A stretch of DNA of 30,609 bases from Saccoglossus kowalevskii (GCF_000003605.2 NW_003155737.1:637028-667636), one strand, 5' to 3'; shown: positions 1-11,640, counted from the stretch's first letter. Program-made: numbers and translations. The notes: a model not told the origin generated them from the sequence alone.

Positions 1-235
1 TACTTTTTTTTTTTATTTAGTATAGCTTCATAAGCTGACTGACATAATTATGATTAATTACAAATTGAAGCAACAGAATATTTAGGGGAGGGTCATTTGA
101 ACTTAGAAGAGCCATGGAAGTTTGACATCAATTTTAAATTGACTGTGGGATTGTTTTTTATATTTCATTTTTCAGCTGTCTGTTTATTAACTGAAGGCTT
201 ATTTTTTTTCACATAAACAGTTTTATCCCCTACGC
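1..235. other. AT-rich unique flank left of the 65-bp satellite
   Basis: I see no reading frame, RNA gene or repeat here, apart from short A and T homopolymers such as the T-run near position 5 and another near 205. The first degenerate satellite unit starts at about 236, where the words GCTCACAG and CCCCAAATG first appear. Confidence 0.5.
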
Positions 236-2360
236 TCACAGAAATCCCCAAATGCTCAACTCATTATGATGCCATTACACATGCTGCTCACAGGATTCCC
301 CAAAATGTTCAATTTATGATGTAATTCCACATTCTTCTCACAGATCGAACCTCTCTTTCACTGGTTTCCTAAAATGTTCAACTTATGGCACATTCCTCAT
401 GCTGCTTGCATATCACTCTTTCACAGGATTTCCCCAAATGTTCAACTTATGATACATTCCACATTCTTGTCCCAGAACCCTCTCTTTCACTGGATTCCCC
501 CAAATGTTTATCTAATGGTATATTCCTCATGCTGCTCACATATCACCCTCTTTAACAGGATTCCCCCAAATGTTCATCTTATGGTACATTCCACATTCTT
601 GTCCCAGAACCCTCGCTTTCACTGGATTCTCCTAATGTTTATCTAATGGTATATTTCTCATGCTGCTCACATATCACCCTCTTTCAAGGATTCCCCAAAA
701 TGTTCATCTTATGGTACATTCCTCACGCTGCTCACATGTCACCCTCTTACACAGGATTCCCCAAATGTTCAACTTATGATACATTCCACATTCTTGTCAC
801 AGAACCCCCTCTATCACAGGATTCCCCAAATGTTCATCTTATGGTACATTCCTCATGCTGCTCACATATCACTCTCTTTCGTAGGATTCACCAAATGTTC
901 ATCTAATGGTATATTCCTCATGCTGCTCACATATCACCCTCTTTCATAGGATTCCCCCAAATTTTCAACTTATGGTACATTCCTCATGCTGCTAACATAT
1001 CACCCTCTTTCGTAGGATTCACCAAATGTTTATCTAATAGTATATTCCCCATGCTGCTCACATATCACCCTCTTTCACAGGATTCTCCAAATGGTTATCT
1101 AATAGTGTATTCCTCATGCTGCTCACATATCACCCTCTTTCACAGGATTCACCAAATGTTTAACTTATGGTACATTCCTCATGCTGCTCACATATCACCC
1201 CTTTCACAGGATTCACCAAATGTTCATCTTATGGTACATTCCACAATTGTTCATCTTTCACAGGATTCACCCATTGTTCATCTTATGGTACATTCCTCAT
1301 GCTGCTTACATATTACCCTATTTCAAAGGATTCCCCAAATGTTCAACTTATGATACATTCCACATTCTTGTCACAGAACCCTCTCTCTCACAAGGTTCCC
1401 CCAAATGTTCATCTTATGGTACATTCCGCATGCTGCTTACATATCACCCTCTTTCAGAGGATACACCAAATGTTCGTCTTATGGTACATTCTTTATGCTG
1501 CTTACATATCACTCTCTTTCACAGGTGTCCCCAATTGTTCATCTTATGGCACATTCCTCATACTGCTCACATATCACCCTTTTTCACAGGATTCCCCAAT
1601 TGTTCATATCATGGTATATTCCTCATGCTGCTCATATATCACCCTCTTTCACAGGATTCTCCAAATGTTCATCTAATGGTATATTCCTCATGCTGCACAC
1701 ATATCACCCCTTTCACAGGATTCCCCAAATGTTCAACTTATGATACATTCCACATTCTTGTCACAGAACCTTCTCTTTCACTGGATTCCCCCAAATGTTC
1801 ATCTTATGGTACATTCCTCATGCTGCTCGCATATCACCCTCTTTCACAGGATTCCCCAAATGTTCAACTTATGATACATTCCACATTCTTGTCACAGAAC
1901 CCTCTCTTTCACAGGATTCCCCCAAATGTTCATCCTATTGGACACTCCTCATGCTGCTCACATATCACCCTCTTTCACAGAATTCACCAAATGTTCATCT
2001 AATGGTATATTCCTCATGCTAACTCACATATCACCCTCTTTCACAGGATTCACCAAATGTTCATCTAATGGTATATTCCTCATGCTACTCACATATCACC
2101 CTCTTTCACAGGATTCACCAAATGTTCATCTAATGGTATATTCCTCATGCTACTCACATATCACCCTATTTCACAGGATTCCCCCAAATGTTCAACTTAT
2201 GGTACATTCCTCATGCTGTTCACATATCACCCTCTTTCACAGGATTCACCAAATGTTCATCTTATGGTACATTCCCCATGCTGCTCACATATCATCCTCT
2301 TTCACAGGATTCACCCATTGTTCATCTTATGGTACATTCCTCATGCTGCTTATATATCAC
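236..2360. repeat. 65-bp satellite array, main block (about 32 units)
   Basis: Tandem units run head to tail with a 65-bp period: CCAAATG recurs at 1988, 2054 and 2119, and the 66-bp step reflects one extra A. A unit reads in order CAAATGTTCATCTTATGG, TACATTCC, TCATGCTGCTCACATATC, ACCCTCTTTCACAGGATTC. A second unit class replaces the middle with ACATTCTTGTCACAGAACC and usually starts with AACTTATGATAC. It occurs near 437, 570, 767, 1336, 1727 and 1857, interspersed with the main class. The unit has few stop codons on the plus strand and 65 is not a multiple of three, so open frames of up to 273 codons (1181-2002) run through it by changing phase every unit. No codon bias or domain supports a protein. 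The leftmost units (236-360) are the most diverged. Each unit also holds a pyrimidine tract followed by CACAG and G, which resembles a 3' splice site. Confidence 0.93.
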
Positions 2361-2648
2361 TCCCTCGAAATAAAAAGATTTTATGCGACATGACTAAATA
2401 CAAAATCAAAGTTTTGTTTATAGAATATAGCAGAAAGAAAGCTTAATTGCAAAAAGAAAACATTCCAGAATTGAAAACTAAACTTGCACAAGAAAAATGA
2501 TCTGAAAATTCTAATGTGAAAAATTACTCAAATATGGAATACTATGCGAATACTATACTCATATAACTGAAGGACAAACTATTAGGTCCAGAGAGAATCG
2601 GTATAAGAAGGGGGAATAACGGATATTTACTGGGCCTTAAGAAGGTCA
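2361..2648 (+). pseudogene. Fragment resembling a LINE (non-LTR retrotransposon) ORF2 linker, interrupting the satellite
   Basis: This 288-bp stretch is unrelated to the flanking 65-bp units. Read in one forward frame (codons starting at 2363, 2366 and so on) it gives a charged, lysine-rich sequence with KYKIKVLFIEYSRKKA near 2396-2443, then ELKTKLAQEK, and near the end GYLLGLKK. Three stops lie in this frame, at 2444, 2498 and 2564. In L1-like and related LINEs, the region between the endonuclease and the reverse transcriptase typically has a K-x-I-x-x-x-x-I-x-Y-S-x-x-x-A-K segment, a coiled stretch, and then a TKYFLGLEK-like motif, so order and spacing fit. Satellite sequence of the form TCCTCATGCTG...ATATCAC flanks both sides (2337-2360 and 2658-2679). 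That could be a target-site duplication or simply neighbouring units. The family call rests on remembered motif resemblance only. The piece is too short and broken to encode an enzyme. Confidence 0.5.
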
Positions 2649-3015
2649 ATGATACAATCCTCATGCTGGACACATATCACCCTTTTTCATAGGATTCCCC
2701 CAAATGTTCATCTTATGGTACATTCCTCATGCTTCTCACATATCACTCTCTTTCATAGGATTCACCAAATGTTCAACTTATGGTACATTCCATATGCTGC
2801 TAACATACCACCCTTATTCACAGGTTTCCCCAAATTTGCGATGCATTTTACATGCTGCTTTACGATGCCATTACAGATGCTGCCCACAGACCCCTGTCCT
2901 TCACAAGATTCGCCAAATGTTCAACTTATGATGCATTCCATATGATGCTCACAAACCACCCTTTTTGATGGGATTCACCAAATTCCTTTGTTGCCATTCC
3001 ATATGCTAGCTGCTC
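2649..3015. repeat. 65-bp satellite array, degenerate right-hand block (about 5 units)
   Basis: After the LINE-like insert the same units resume, with ATGATACAATCCTCATGCTG at 2649, CCCCCAAATGTTCATC at about 2697 and CACCAAATGTTCAAC at about 2763. They decay to the right. The unit at 2860-2890 carries GATGCCATTACAGATGCTGC, which nearly matches the diverged word at 269-284 at the opposite edge of the array. The last recognisable piece is GGGATTCACCAAATTCC near 2971, followed by CATATGCTAGCTGCTCAGATTC. Greater decay at both edges is the usual pattern when unequal exchange homogenises the core of an array. Confidence 0.85.
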
Positions 3016-4680
3016 AGATTCACAATTTGATATTTCTAAAACATACAGTTGTCATAGGCAATGCATCACAATTTAAATCATGATTATGTGTTGAAGGAGT
3101 GCAATGAATAGTGGCAAGACTAATGCATTAAAGGAAAGTTTATGAAGTGGAGATTAATGGGTTAATTAAGGGATTGCTTAAGTGTTACTAACTATAATTA
3201 CCTTAAAAAACCCTGAAATATAAGTCTGTTGAGGATCAAGTGTTGATTTAACTAACTAAATTGGTATGATAAAAATATATTAAAATGTATTACTTCAAAG
3301 TTCAGGGTAGATTGAATTATCAATTGAGAAAGATCAAAGTATATCTTGTCTTTGTAACAACTTTAGACAAAAGGCTTGTCTGAAAGATGTCACATGGATG
3401 GCCTAAAAATAAAATCCAGTAATTTATGTATTCAAAAATCTTTGTTCTTTGTTAGGTCTATGCAAATGTTCATCTCTTATTGTCTGGTGAAAGGCTGGCT
3501 TGCAGGACAATTTGACACCGTCATTTGAGTGTAGCAGATTGGAAAATGTTAAAAGATTATAGTACTTCCCAGATTATGCAAATAAATTGTTAGGATTTAG
3601 GTTTCAATGGAAAACGTAATACGATATCAATGAGCTCATAATTGTAGCAACTTATGCATCCGAAGATGTAAGTGGTGGTACAGACAATATAACACTATGT
3701 ACTAGAAATTAAACTGTTGTATTGTCCGAATGAATAAAATTCACACAATTCTCAATAAGGAGAACATTTAGATGCTTATTATTTTTAAGTAAGCAATTGT
3801 CATGACTATCTAAAGACTTTAATATAAAGTAGTCAATACAAAATTATAAAAATAGTGAAAATAGGTTGGGTAAAAGTTGAGTTTTAGCCTGAAATGTATT
3901 TTCCCAAATTTGAATTTGAACAACATCTACTCAAAACAATTCACTGATTTTCTAAATTAATTTGTAACTTAAATTGTTTTTTAGCTCGTCTTCCAATGTG
4001 TTTATTGCACATTTACATTAAATCTGTTAAGTGATTATACCCAGCTGTAGAATGTCATAGTACTTTAAACTTACATATGTAATCACTGAATGAACTAGAT
4101 CCTGAAGGTTGCAAAATTGACCTAGTTAACTACCCTAGATCAAAGAGCTCATTGTGCTCTGGATAATGAACTTTCAAAAAACTGTATAGCACATACAGGG
4201 AAAGACTTAATTGACATAAACATCTTTGACATATATTGATCACCATTGTCAATTAGTTATTTAGATAATATCGTATACATCATTATAATTGATGGTCTGG
4301 ACGAAATCGTACCTGTCTCTAGCACGTACATACCTATATATGATATGGGGCATGGATGTTCAAGTGTCTAAAAGGTGGTACTGATAATATTTGTACTGAT
4401 CAATCATTTAATTGATTAATGAAAGAGATAACAATTAAAATACAGCCAACTATGAAAGGTTAATTGTGACTGTAAAATGCAACTAAGTTTGTTCACCTTC
4501 AGTGCTTGCTCTTTCACCTTCAGACTAATAATAAGATTCACAGCATAATAACCTTTTACTCTAGAGACTGTATCTTCTTAAACCCAAGAAATATTGCCTC
4601 CAGGAAATAGAAAAAATACCCTGCAGGTTAAATGATGTGTGACATATTCTAGTGTCTCTGTTTTGGGGTGCCTCCATATA
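3016..4680. other. AT-rich region without a recognised feature
   Basis: No open frame with family character, RNA gene or tandem repeat is visible. The stretch is typical AT-rich intergenic or intronic sequence with scattered short palindromes. Confidence 0.5.
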
Positions 4681-4860
4681 AATGTCACTTGTACAGGGTG
4701 CTTTAGTTTGACCATTAACTTAGGGGATTAACCTTAAACAAGGAGTGATGCATTCTGGTTTCTGCGTGGAAATGAATGTCACTTGTACTAGATGCTTTAG
4801 TCTGACCATTAACTACGGCACATGGGATTAACCTTTGAGAAGAAGTGATGTTCTCTGGAC
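4681..4860. repeat. Direct tandem duplication, 94-bp offset
   Basis: Copy 1 starts at 4681 with AATGTCACTTGTAC, continues with GCTTTAGTTTGACCATTAAC and GGGATTAACCTT, and ends with AGTGATGCATTCTGG. Copy 2 starts at 4775 and carries the same words in the same order (GCTTTAGTCTGACCATTAAC, GGGATTAACCTT, AGTGATGTTCTCTGG), plus an extra insertion around ACGGCACAT. The copies have diverged by substitutions and small indels, so the duplication is not very recent. No coding content is apparent. Confidence 0.85.
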
Positions 4861-7800
4861 TATTAGTATCCATGGAATGGTTTGGGTGTTGAGGAGACTG
4901 GACAGTAGGACACTGGTGTCCTGATGTTGTATCTGATGGAAGGTATGACGGGATTCCTTCATTGTCACTAAACCTTTAATGTTAATGTAATGTTAATTTA
5001 CTTACTTGAATTACTCAATAAATATTGAAACCACATGTTTCTGCCTGGATGTGAATTATTTCTCCTCTACCCAACTGGGAGACCGAACAGTCAAAAAATA
5101 CCCTGGTCTTACAAGAGGCACTGAGAGAAAAAAGTATTTGTACCACAACTACAAGTGGAGAAATTATTACACGTGGACTCAGTGCATTACCATAATAACC
5201 ATATAGTGAAATGGCCGAAAACATCGCAAATATTTGAGTGATCCACTAGACAATAAATGCAGCTATTAGTACATATGCTTTAATTGATGATACGCTTCTG
5301 ACACAGCAAATATTGTAATTTATCAGATGCACAATGTCGTATCGATCCCCATAGTGTGGTATGGTACACGGTACCAAAAGTTAGCTCGGAGCTTCCAGGT
5401 TTTATAAAGGTTTTGATTGTGTGTGACTGTGTATGTTTGGAAAAACTGGTTAAAAAGTCTTAGCGAATTGTAGTAAATATGGTACAGACAAGCAGTATAG
5501 TTCCTCTTTCAACACTGTGCCTTTCACATTTTACTGTCATAGAAATATCTGTCTTCGTCTGCAGTTTGGGATTATATAAATTCTCAATAATTTCCTGAAG
5601 ATGTGACTGTTCATTCTCTTCATAAACTGTACTGATATATTCTGGTATTTGACCTGTTTACATCATACAAGTTACAGTGTGCCGTAATTTTGAGATACAA
5701 CATCCACTGGGTATATCTGCTTGCTCCAACTTTATGCAAAAATGTGAATTTTGAAACTGGAATAATTATGTAATTTTTCCAAGATGGTGTGCATAGTAAG
5801 TACTAATTGTCACCACCTTCCCTGTTCTTGGCTTAAGTGGTTAGAATAATAAAGTTATCACAAGCTAGGATACGTATACGCCAAAGTGATGAACTCCGAA
5901 AGTACATATTGTGTGCATTCACATCAACCTTTGATACTGTAGTATAACCCCAGTAACCTCATAGTATACACGACTAATTCTGATTATCTCTATACAAAGA
6001 AAACCTTTTATGCCAAATAAATAAAGGAAAATCTCTATGTATTACCTAAATTACTTGCACTATTCAATTGAATTACTCCATTGCATTCTTTGTGACTATG
6101 TGTTTTCTAGTAGTTTATGATTGTTTAGTTATTTAATTATTCCTTAATTATTTGTCTAGTAAATGTTTAATGTCTAGCTTGGTGGTGTGCAAGTTGAGTA
6201 TTTGTACATCTATTACCTAAAGATCCTAATTAAAACATAGGAAAATGTACTGCATGAGAACAGTGTGAAACACTATATTATGTAAACTGGAACAAGATAC
6301 AAGCTACCATCTGATAAAATAAGAACAGTAGATGTTAAAATTTGAAACACTTTGTAAAGATAAGAAAGGGAAATGTGTAGTTTTCTGTCTGCATGTATTT
6401 ACACTCTGTGCTCTTGTATGGTGATATAACTGGATTATAAAACATTTATTCTTTAATTTTGTGGTACTCCACATTCAAGTACTTAGTCATCTTGACTCTT
6501 GTCTCAAGACTAAATTCCTTTTAACATTCTGATTAGTAACTGAAATAGAATACAGCTTTCCCAAATGACACAACGTTAAGTCTAGCTCACACAGTGATGT
6601 CTTATCGTTAAACTAAGGAAGTGACTCAACAAATCAATATTTTCTGCTCTAATCCATATGTTGGACTATTAACAAGTGCACTGCTTGTCAAAGTACATGT
6701 AAGATATGTGACTGTGATTTAGCAGTAATGAGTGTTCATAGTTAGTAATCATGATCCACTATACACTTGTTGTTTTTAAATTAGATAGTAGATCAGTATG
6801 ACTCATAGTCACATCATTGCGCTGATAAGAATTTTAAGATTTCCACAGTTGTTACTAAAGTGTTTAATTAATTAATTGATAATTTCATTCATAAATTAAG
6901 ATCAATAGGGGTCTAATAACTAATAATTAGGAGTAGTGCACAGAAATTATAATCTCTTCATTTAGGGGGGGGGGGGGTGTTGAAGACTTAAATTATTGAG
7001 TGCAAAAGTGCAGTACAGTTTGTTACATTTAATGAAGAAATTATGTTTGATGAGCACAATTCAATTATCCACAGTCTCTTTGATCCAGAATAAACACAAA
7101 CGTGTTGACTGTGTTGTAATGCGTCATTGGAGTTTCATGGAATTATCGAAATCTATGGTCTGACCGTGAATAAAAACTATGTAGTTAAAAGTAATATGTT
7201 TGCAGTACATTAGGGGATTTGTATGCAAATTTAAAGGAATGCTTCAATCAGGTTACATACAATCTTTCATAAGGTCTGTAATTTTCTCAATACACTTGTT
7301 CAACCAATTATTTAAAATCTTGTATGGTTTTCAAAGTTACTGTAACTTTAATAACAAATAAAAAACAGTATTCAAGCTGATGAGATACGAAAGGACAATT
7401 TACACTCATGGGTAACATTAATATTTCATCATATTGATATTATGCACTGCTTTATAATTTTCTAATCTAAATATATATAAATATTTTTTTAAATTGACTT
7501 ATTTCACGATACATATGCCAGAGCACACTGCCCAATATTTGTTTTTCGAACTGTTGAATATAATTAAGCTGTTAAAGACAATTTTAAGGTGGTGTACTTT
7601 GAAATTGACATTCTTTGTATGTTTTCTTGAATCATGTATGCAGTACTGTATGGGATGGCGCAATATCACAACAAAAATAACACTGTACATAAACATGTAA
7701 TACTCAGCGGGTTAAACAAAACTTGTAGTATAACTAAATGCAACATCCATTGTTTATACGATCCACTTAGACCTGAATGGGAAAACTTATTATATATATA

Positions 7801-8264
7801 CTATTTAAAATCACAGGTCAGTAGATGGCTATTGTTTTATACATTTTATAAAATGTTGCATAATTAACCTAGTTTAAATTGAAGTAACTCCTTCGGGAGG
7901 TCAAAGCATTAAACTTTTATAACTAGGTTTGCAAATGTGTTTTCTTCTTTTAACTCAAAATGAGGTTAGATCTATTGTGCAAGCAGGCCCTGTATCGCAT
8001 TGAAACAGATGTTTCATTGAGCATGGCTATTCCACTACTATGGTGCATGTTTATCTCATCACATGCTTATGAGTGTTTACTCCCTGTTAATTGGTTGTCT
8101 TTTTGTATATATACTGCTGTTATTTAGAGTCTGTACATGCAATGGCCATTTCTTCAACTGTTGGGACTTTTCTTAATGTTACAAATTAGTTAAATCATGG
8201 TCATGGTCATCATATCGCATTCATCACATGACTATGATTTGACTAGAACAATAACCTAAGCTTA
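4861..8264. other. AT-rich region; no gene recognised
   Basis: A slightly less AT-rich patch at 5030-5225 has overlapping short open frames on both strands (66 and 69 codons). Neither shows a recognisable domain, and mirrored frames like these are expected by chance. A G homopolymer is listed separately. Frames at 7494-7867 are short and low in complexity. I see no tRNA-like or rRNA-like sequence. Confidence 0.45.
6965..6977 (+). repeat. G13 homopolymer run
   Basis: Thirteen consecutive G residues follow TTTA and precede TGTTGAAG in otherwise AT-rich DNA. Long G-runs can fold into quadruplexes and are prone to length polymorphism and sequencing error, so the true length may differ. Confidence 0.9.
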
Positions 8265-8830
8265 TGCATGTCATTTTATATTAATATGGTCAATTAGGTA
8301 AATGGTGGCTGTTTGGTCATTCAATACTACTGTAGTATTTGATGAAGTCTAAGTACATTGTTCAAAGTTGGTACAAATAATAATAATGGGGTATATGCAT
8401 GTCGATTTATTTTTTGACCTTTGTCTGACTGGTGGCCAATTTTGTCTCTCAAAACATCTACATTTGAAAATGTTATAAACGGTTTCTCAGGGATGACTGA
8501 TTTCATTCAAACTGGGCATTGACATTCATGCATGATGCATGTCACTTTGTATTGCGATTTGATTAAAATGACCGCCAGTTAGTGTTCTGTTAGAGGTATT
8601 TTTTTTACTTTACAGAATAGGTTGAAATTAGGTAGAAAAGCACTATTTATGATATACTTAGGCATGCCAAATTGTTTTGCGTTTTGATGACCTTTGAAAC
8701 TGGTAGCCATTTTTGTCCCACATTTTTGTCTAATAATTTTCCTAACAGGTTTCATTCAAACTCAGTATGAACAACACTTAGGTGTTTCGTTTCGTGATTT
8801 GATCCAAAATGTTCAACTCTGTTTGATATA
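8265..8830. repeat. Diverged tandem repeat, period about 120-140 bp, 4-5 copies
   Basis: The word TGCATGTC or a relative recurs at 8265, 8396, 8536, 8661 (GGCATGCC) and about 8781 (GGTGTTTC), giving steps of 131, 140, 125 and about 120 bp. The order inside each step is similar. A TTCAAA-TTGGTA-like word (TTCAAAGTTGGTAC at 8361, TTCATTCAAACTGGGCAT at 8502, TTCATTCAAACTCAGTATG at 8751) precedes TGCATGTC. After it come a T-rich stretch, a TTTGA word and a GG(T/C)(G/A)GCCA-like word (ATGGTGGCTG, GGTGGCCA, GACCGCCAG, GGTAGCCA). The copies are strongly diverged, so boundaries are approximate. It may be an old satellite or a tandemly arranged transposon remnant. Confidence 0.6.
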
Positions 8831-11295
8831 AGAATGATCTTAATCTTTGGAGGCGTCACATTGACTGAACAAAACCTGGATAAGGTGCCATTTATGGTAC
8901 AGTTATACATCATAGTTTTCATTGTCTGTAATTGACAATAAAAACTGACCAGGAAATATTAATAGGAAAACCTTTGTTTCAAATTTGATGAAATTACAAT
9001 AAGTTATAATAACATTTTATCTCTGTTGGATGTTCAACAACAGTTCAAAATAAATATATAATGAGGCTGATTAAAGAGTTCAAACTTAAAATGAAAATGT
9101 GCATTAAATAAATCATACATTTCTCACAACTTAGAATTAAGTGAATAGTATATTATGAGACAGGTTGAATTCCACCAGGGATCAAAATGGAATACCATAA
9201 TGAAAATATAATTACCTTATTTTCGGACAGGTGAAATTAAGTGATGTAATAATGTTCAACTCTTTCACACAAGACACAAGAGATGGTATGAAATATGATG
9301 AAACCTTGTACATGTCGTATTCAACGATATTTGAAGTGTAGTAGTATTATCAAGTTAAAGATTTTGAGAATAAACACAAAATGCTTTAGTTCGACTGATT
9401 CATCAGCTATTTGAAGGAGGTACAACTGATGAAGACAGCCTATTTATTGTCTATGAATAATATATTGTCTGTAATAATTTTACTCGTAATATACAGCATC
9501 CTATAAGATAGATATATATAACAATAATGACAAAACAAGCCCCTACAAGGAACTTTTAAAATCGACGACAAAAATCGGATTGCTTTCGTATTCAGTGAAC
9601 CAAAACACATTTACAGTAACAACGTTTTTTTATAATTGCGTTCAGTTGCTTTTCATCATAGATTATAATGATTCTAAATGCAATCAAATTTCACTCTGAA
9701 TGGTTTTATTTGGAATATTTTATTTGGAATTTGTTTGTACATTATTTCCGAAGTTTGTGGTTGTTTTCTTAACAGGATCATATGCTAACTTTTAGCGAAC
9801 TAACCATGAATCACTCCAACAACCGAATCTCAATGCCAACAAACATTAAAAACATGTCACTAAAACCATTTTCACAACAACATAAACTGCATGTGTCAGT
9901 ACGAACAAAAATCGTATTGACGCATTGAAAGTAAAGTGTTTCCAACGTTGAAAATGGTGTACAGTGTCCAGAAAATAGAACTGACAAAAGCGATAACTGT
10001 GACGCCATCGCATTCGAAACTTCATAGCTACATACATGTAGTCATATATATAGGCGAAGCAAAACCCTTGCATACTCTCTTAAGTAAAATTTCTTACAGT
10101 GAAAATATTACAAATATTTATGAATATATATTCCTAATGACTGACACTAATTGTGTAAACTAATGTAAATTGGACAGTGCCATCATTTTGTATCACTCAA
10201 CTAGTCCAATGTGGTCCAACTACGTTGTCAGAAACATTTTGAATATATAGCATTCCTATTACTTTTTTGTTTTTGATTTTGTACATTTTACACAAATTAG
10301 TGAGTATATCCAAAGAACATTTATGTAATGACTAGTAAATAATTGAGTCGCTATAAAAATAATAGTAATCATTAATGCCTATTTCTGAGAGAAATATGAA
10401 AAAAAGATTACACGCTCTTTGATGCTGGACTGCACGTGATGATCCGATTCGTTTGTAAGCTGTCAGAATAATTCTTTAACTGGTTTGACAAGTAATTATT
10501 ATAAAAATATAAATAAAAATCAAATAAAAACAATGCTATAATTTTTTTGAAATACTCCTCAATGATGTATTTGCGTCAAAAGTACGTTTCTGCACATTCG
10601 CTTTGATACAAAACTTTAGTATTCAATCAAATGTGTATCAAGTGCATCAGATAAATGAGAATTGAACAAACTTGACTCCTTCAGATTGGTATTCTAGCTA
10701 TCCTACCAAACAATTACTGGATAAATAAAATCTACTTATGGTCATGCAAGAGTGAAATTTACAGGCAGGTATTGAAAATGTCGACTTAAACCTCAGTACT
10801 AGTATTAGCAAAATGGCTTATGAGATTTAAAGTTCATTTTCAACATCGGAAAACAAGATTATCATCAAATGATATCATTGCCCTGGGCGAGTCGATTAAT
10901 TCAACTGGACTCAATCTATAGAGTTCAAAGAAACAACAAATTGTAATTCCATTATTTTATCTTATACTATGTTAATTAACCTCATACTTATTCATTTTGA
11001 CCCGACGAATCATCGTATATATTTGCATCTCATGTAGTGTGTTGTTACATTTCTGAAGAGTTCAATTTTATTAAATGAAATCGGTATAATTAGAATAGTT
11101 GTCATGATAAGGTTAAACCATTCCTGGAAGCCATATGGTAGCTCATTCTAAATTCAATAGCTAGAAGAAACAACGTATTGGTGTCACACTAACTAATAAC
11201 AGCGTTATTTCCAAAATACAACTTGATGTGACTGTACTCGATTGTACAATGCCTAGTTGTATTCATGAGATAATGCTTTTCAATAACTAGTCAAT
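8831..11295. other. AT-rich region; no gene recognised
   Basis: Short opposing open frames near 9811-10163 overlap each other on both strands and carry no recognisable motif. I see no tandem repeat of more than a few units and no RNA gene. Confidence 0.45.
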
Positions 11296-11640
11296 ACTGC
11301 CCGGACTGTAGATTGTAAATTGTTGTCTAGTCCTGTCGTCTACATTATGTCACCATTTATTGGTTGATAGTTACCACACATTGTAAAGACCATTTAATGC
11401 TGTCCAGACTGTTTACAATGTAGGCATTTACTGGTTGATAGTCTACTATTCGTTGTAGAATATTCAATGTCAACTATTCAATGTCAAAATAGTCTAGTAC
11501 AATGTATCTAGATAATTATTGGTTGGTAGTTATTGTTACTACTAATTCCATGCCATTCGATGCTGTTCAGACTGTCATTCACTTGATAGACAATTTAATG
11601 CTGTCCAGACTTTCTTCAAACATAGTATTTATTGAATCGT
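11296..11640. repeat. Irregular degenerate repeat block
   Basis: Two words recur in alternation. The first is CTG(C/T)(C/T)C(A/G)GACT (near 11298, 11399, 11562 and 11601). The second is TTA(T/C)TGGTTG(A/G)TAGT (near 11357, 11429 and 11518), with TTTAATGCTGTCCAGACT near 11393 and 11594. The spacing is uneven, so this looks like an old tandem repeat broken up by indels rather than a regular satellite. Confidence 0.55.

Noticed and set aside
1181-2002. 273-codon open frame and its overlapping neighbours as a protein gene
   Set aside because: It lies wholly in the 65-bp satellite, and all three forward frames are open in similar lengths. The translation is just the unit read in rotating phase, with no domain or start context.
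5006-5224. Small gene on either strand
   Set aside because: Two short frames mirror each other on opposite strands with no recognised motif, typical of chance in a less AT-rich patch.
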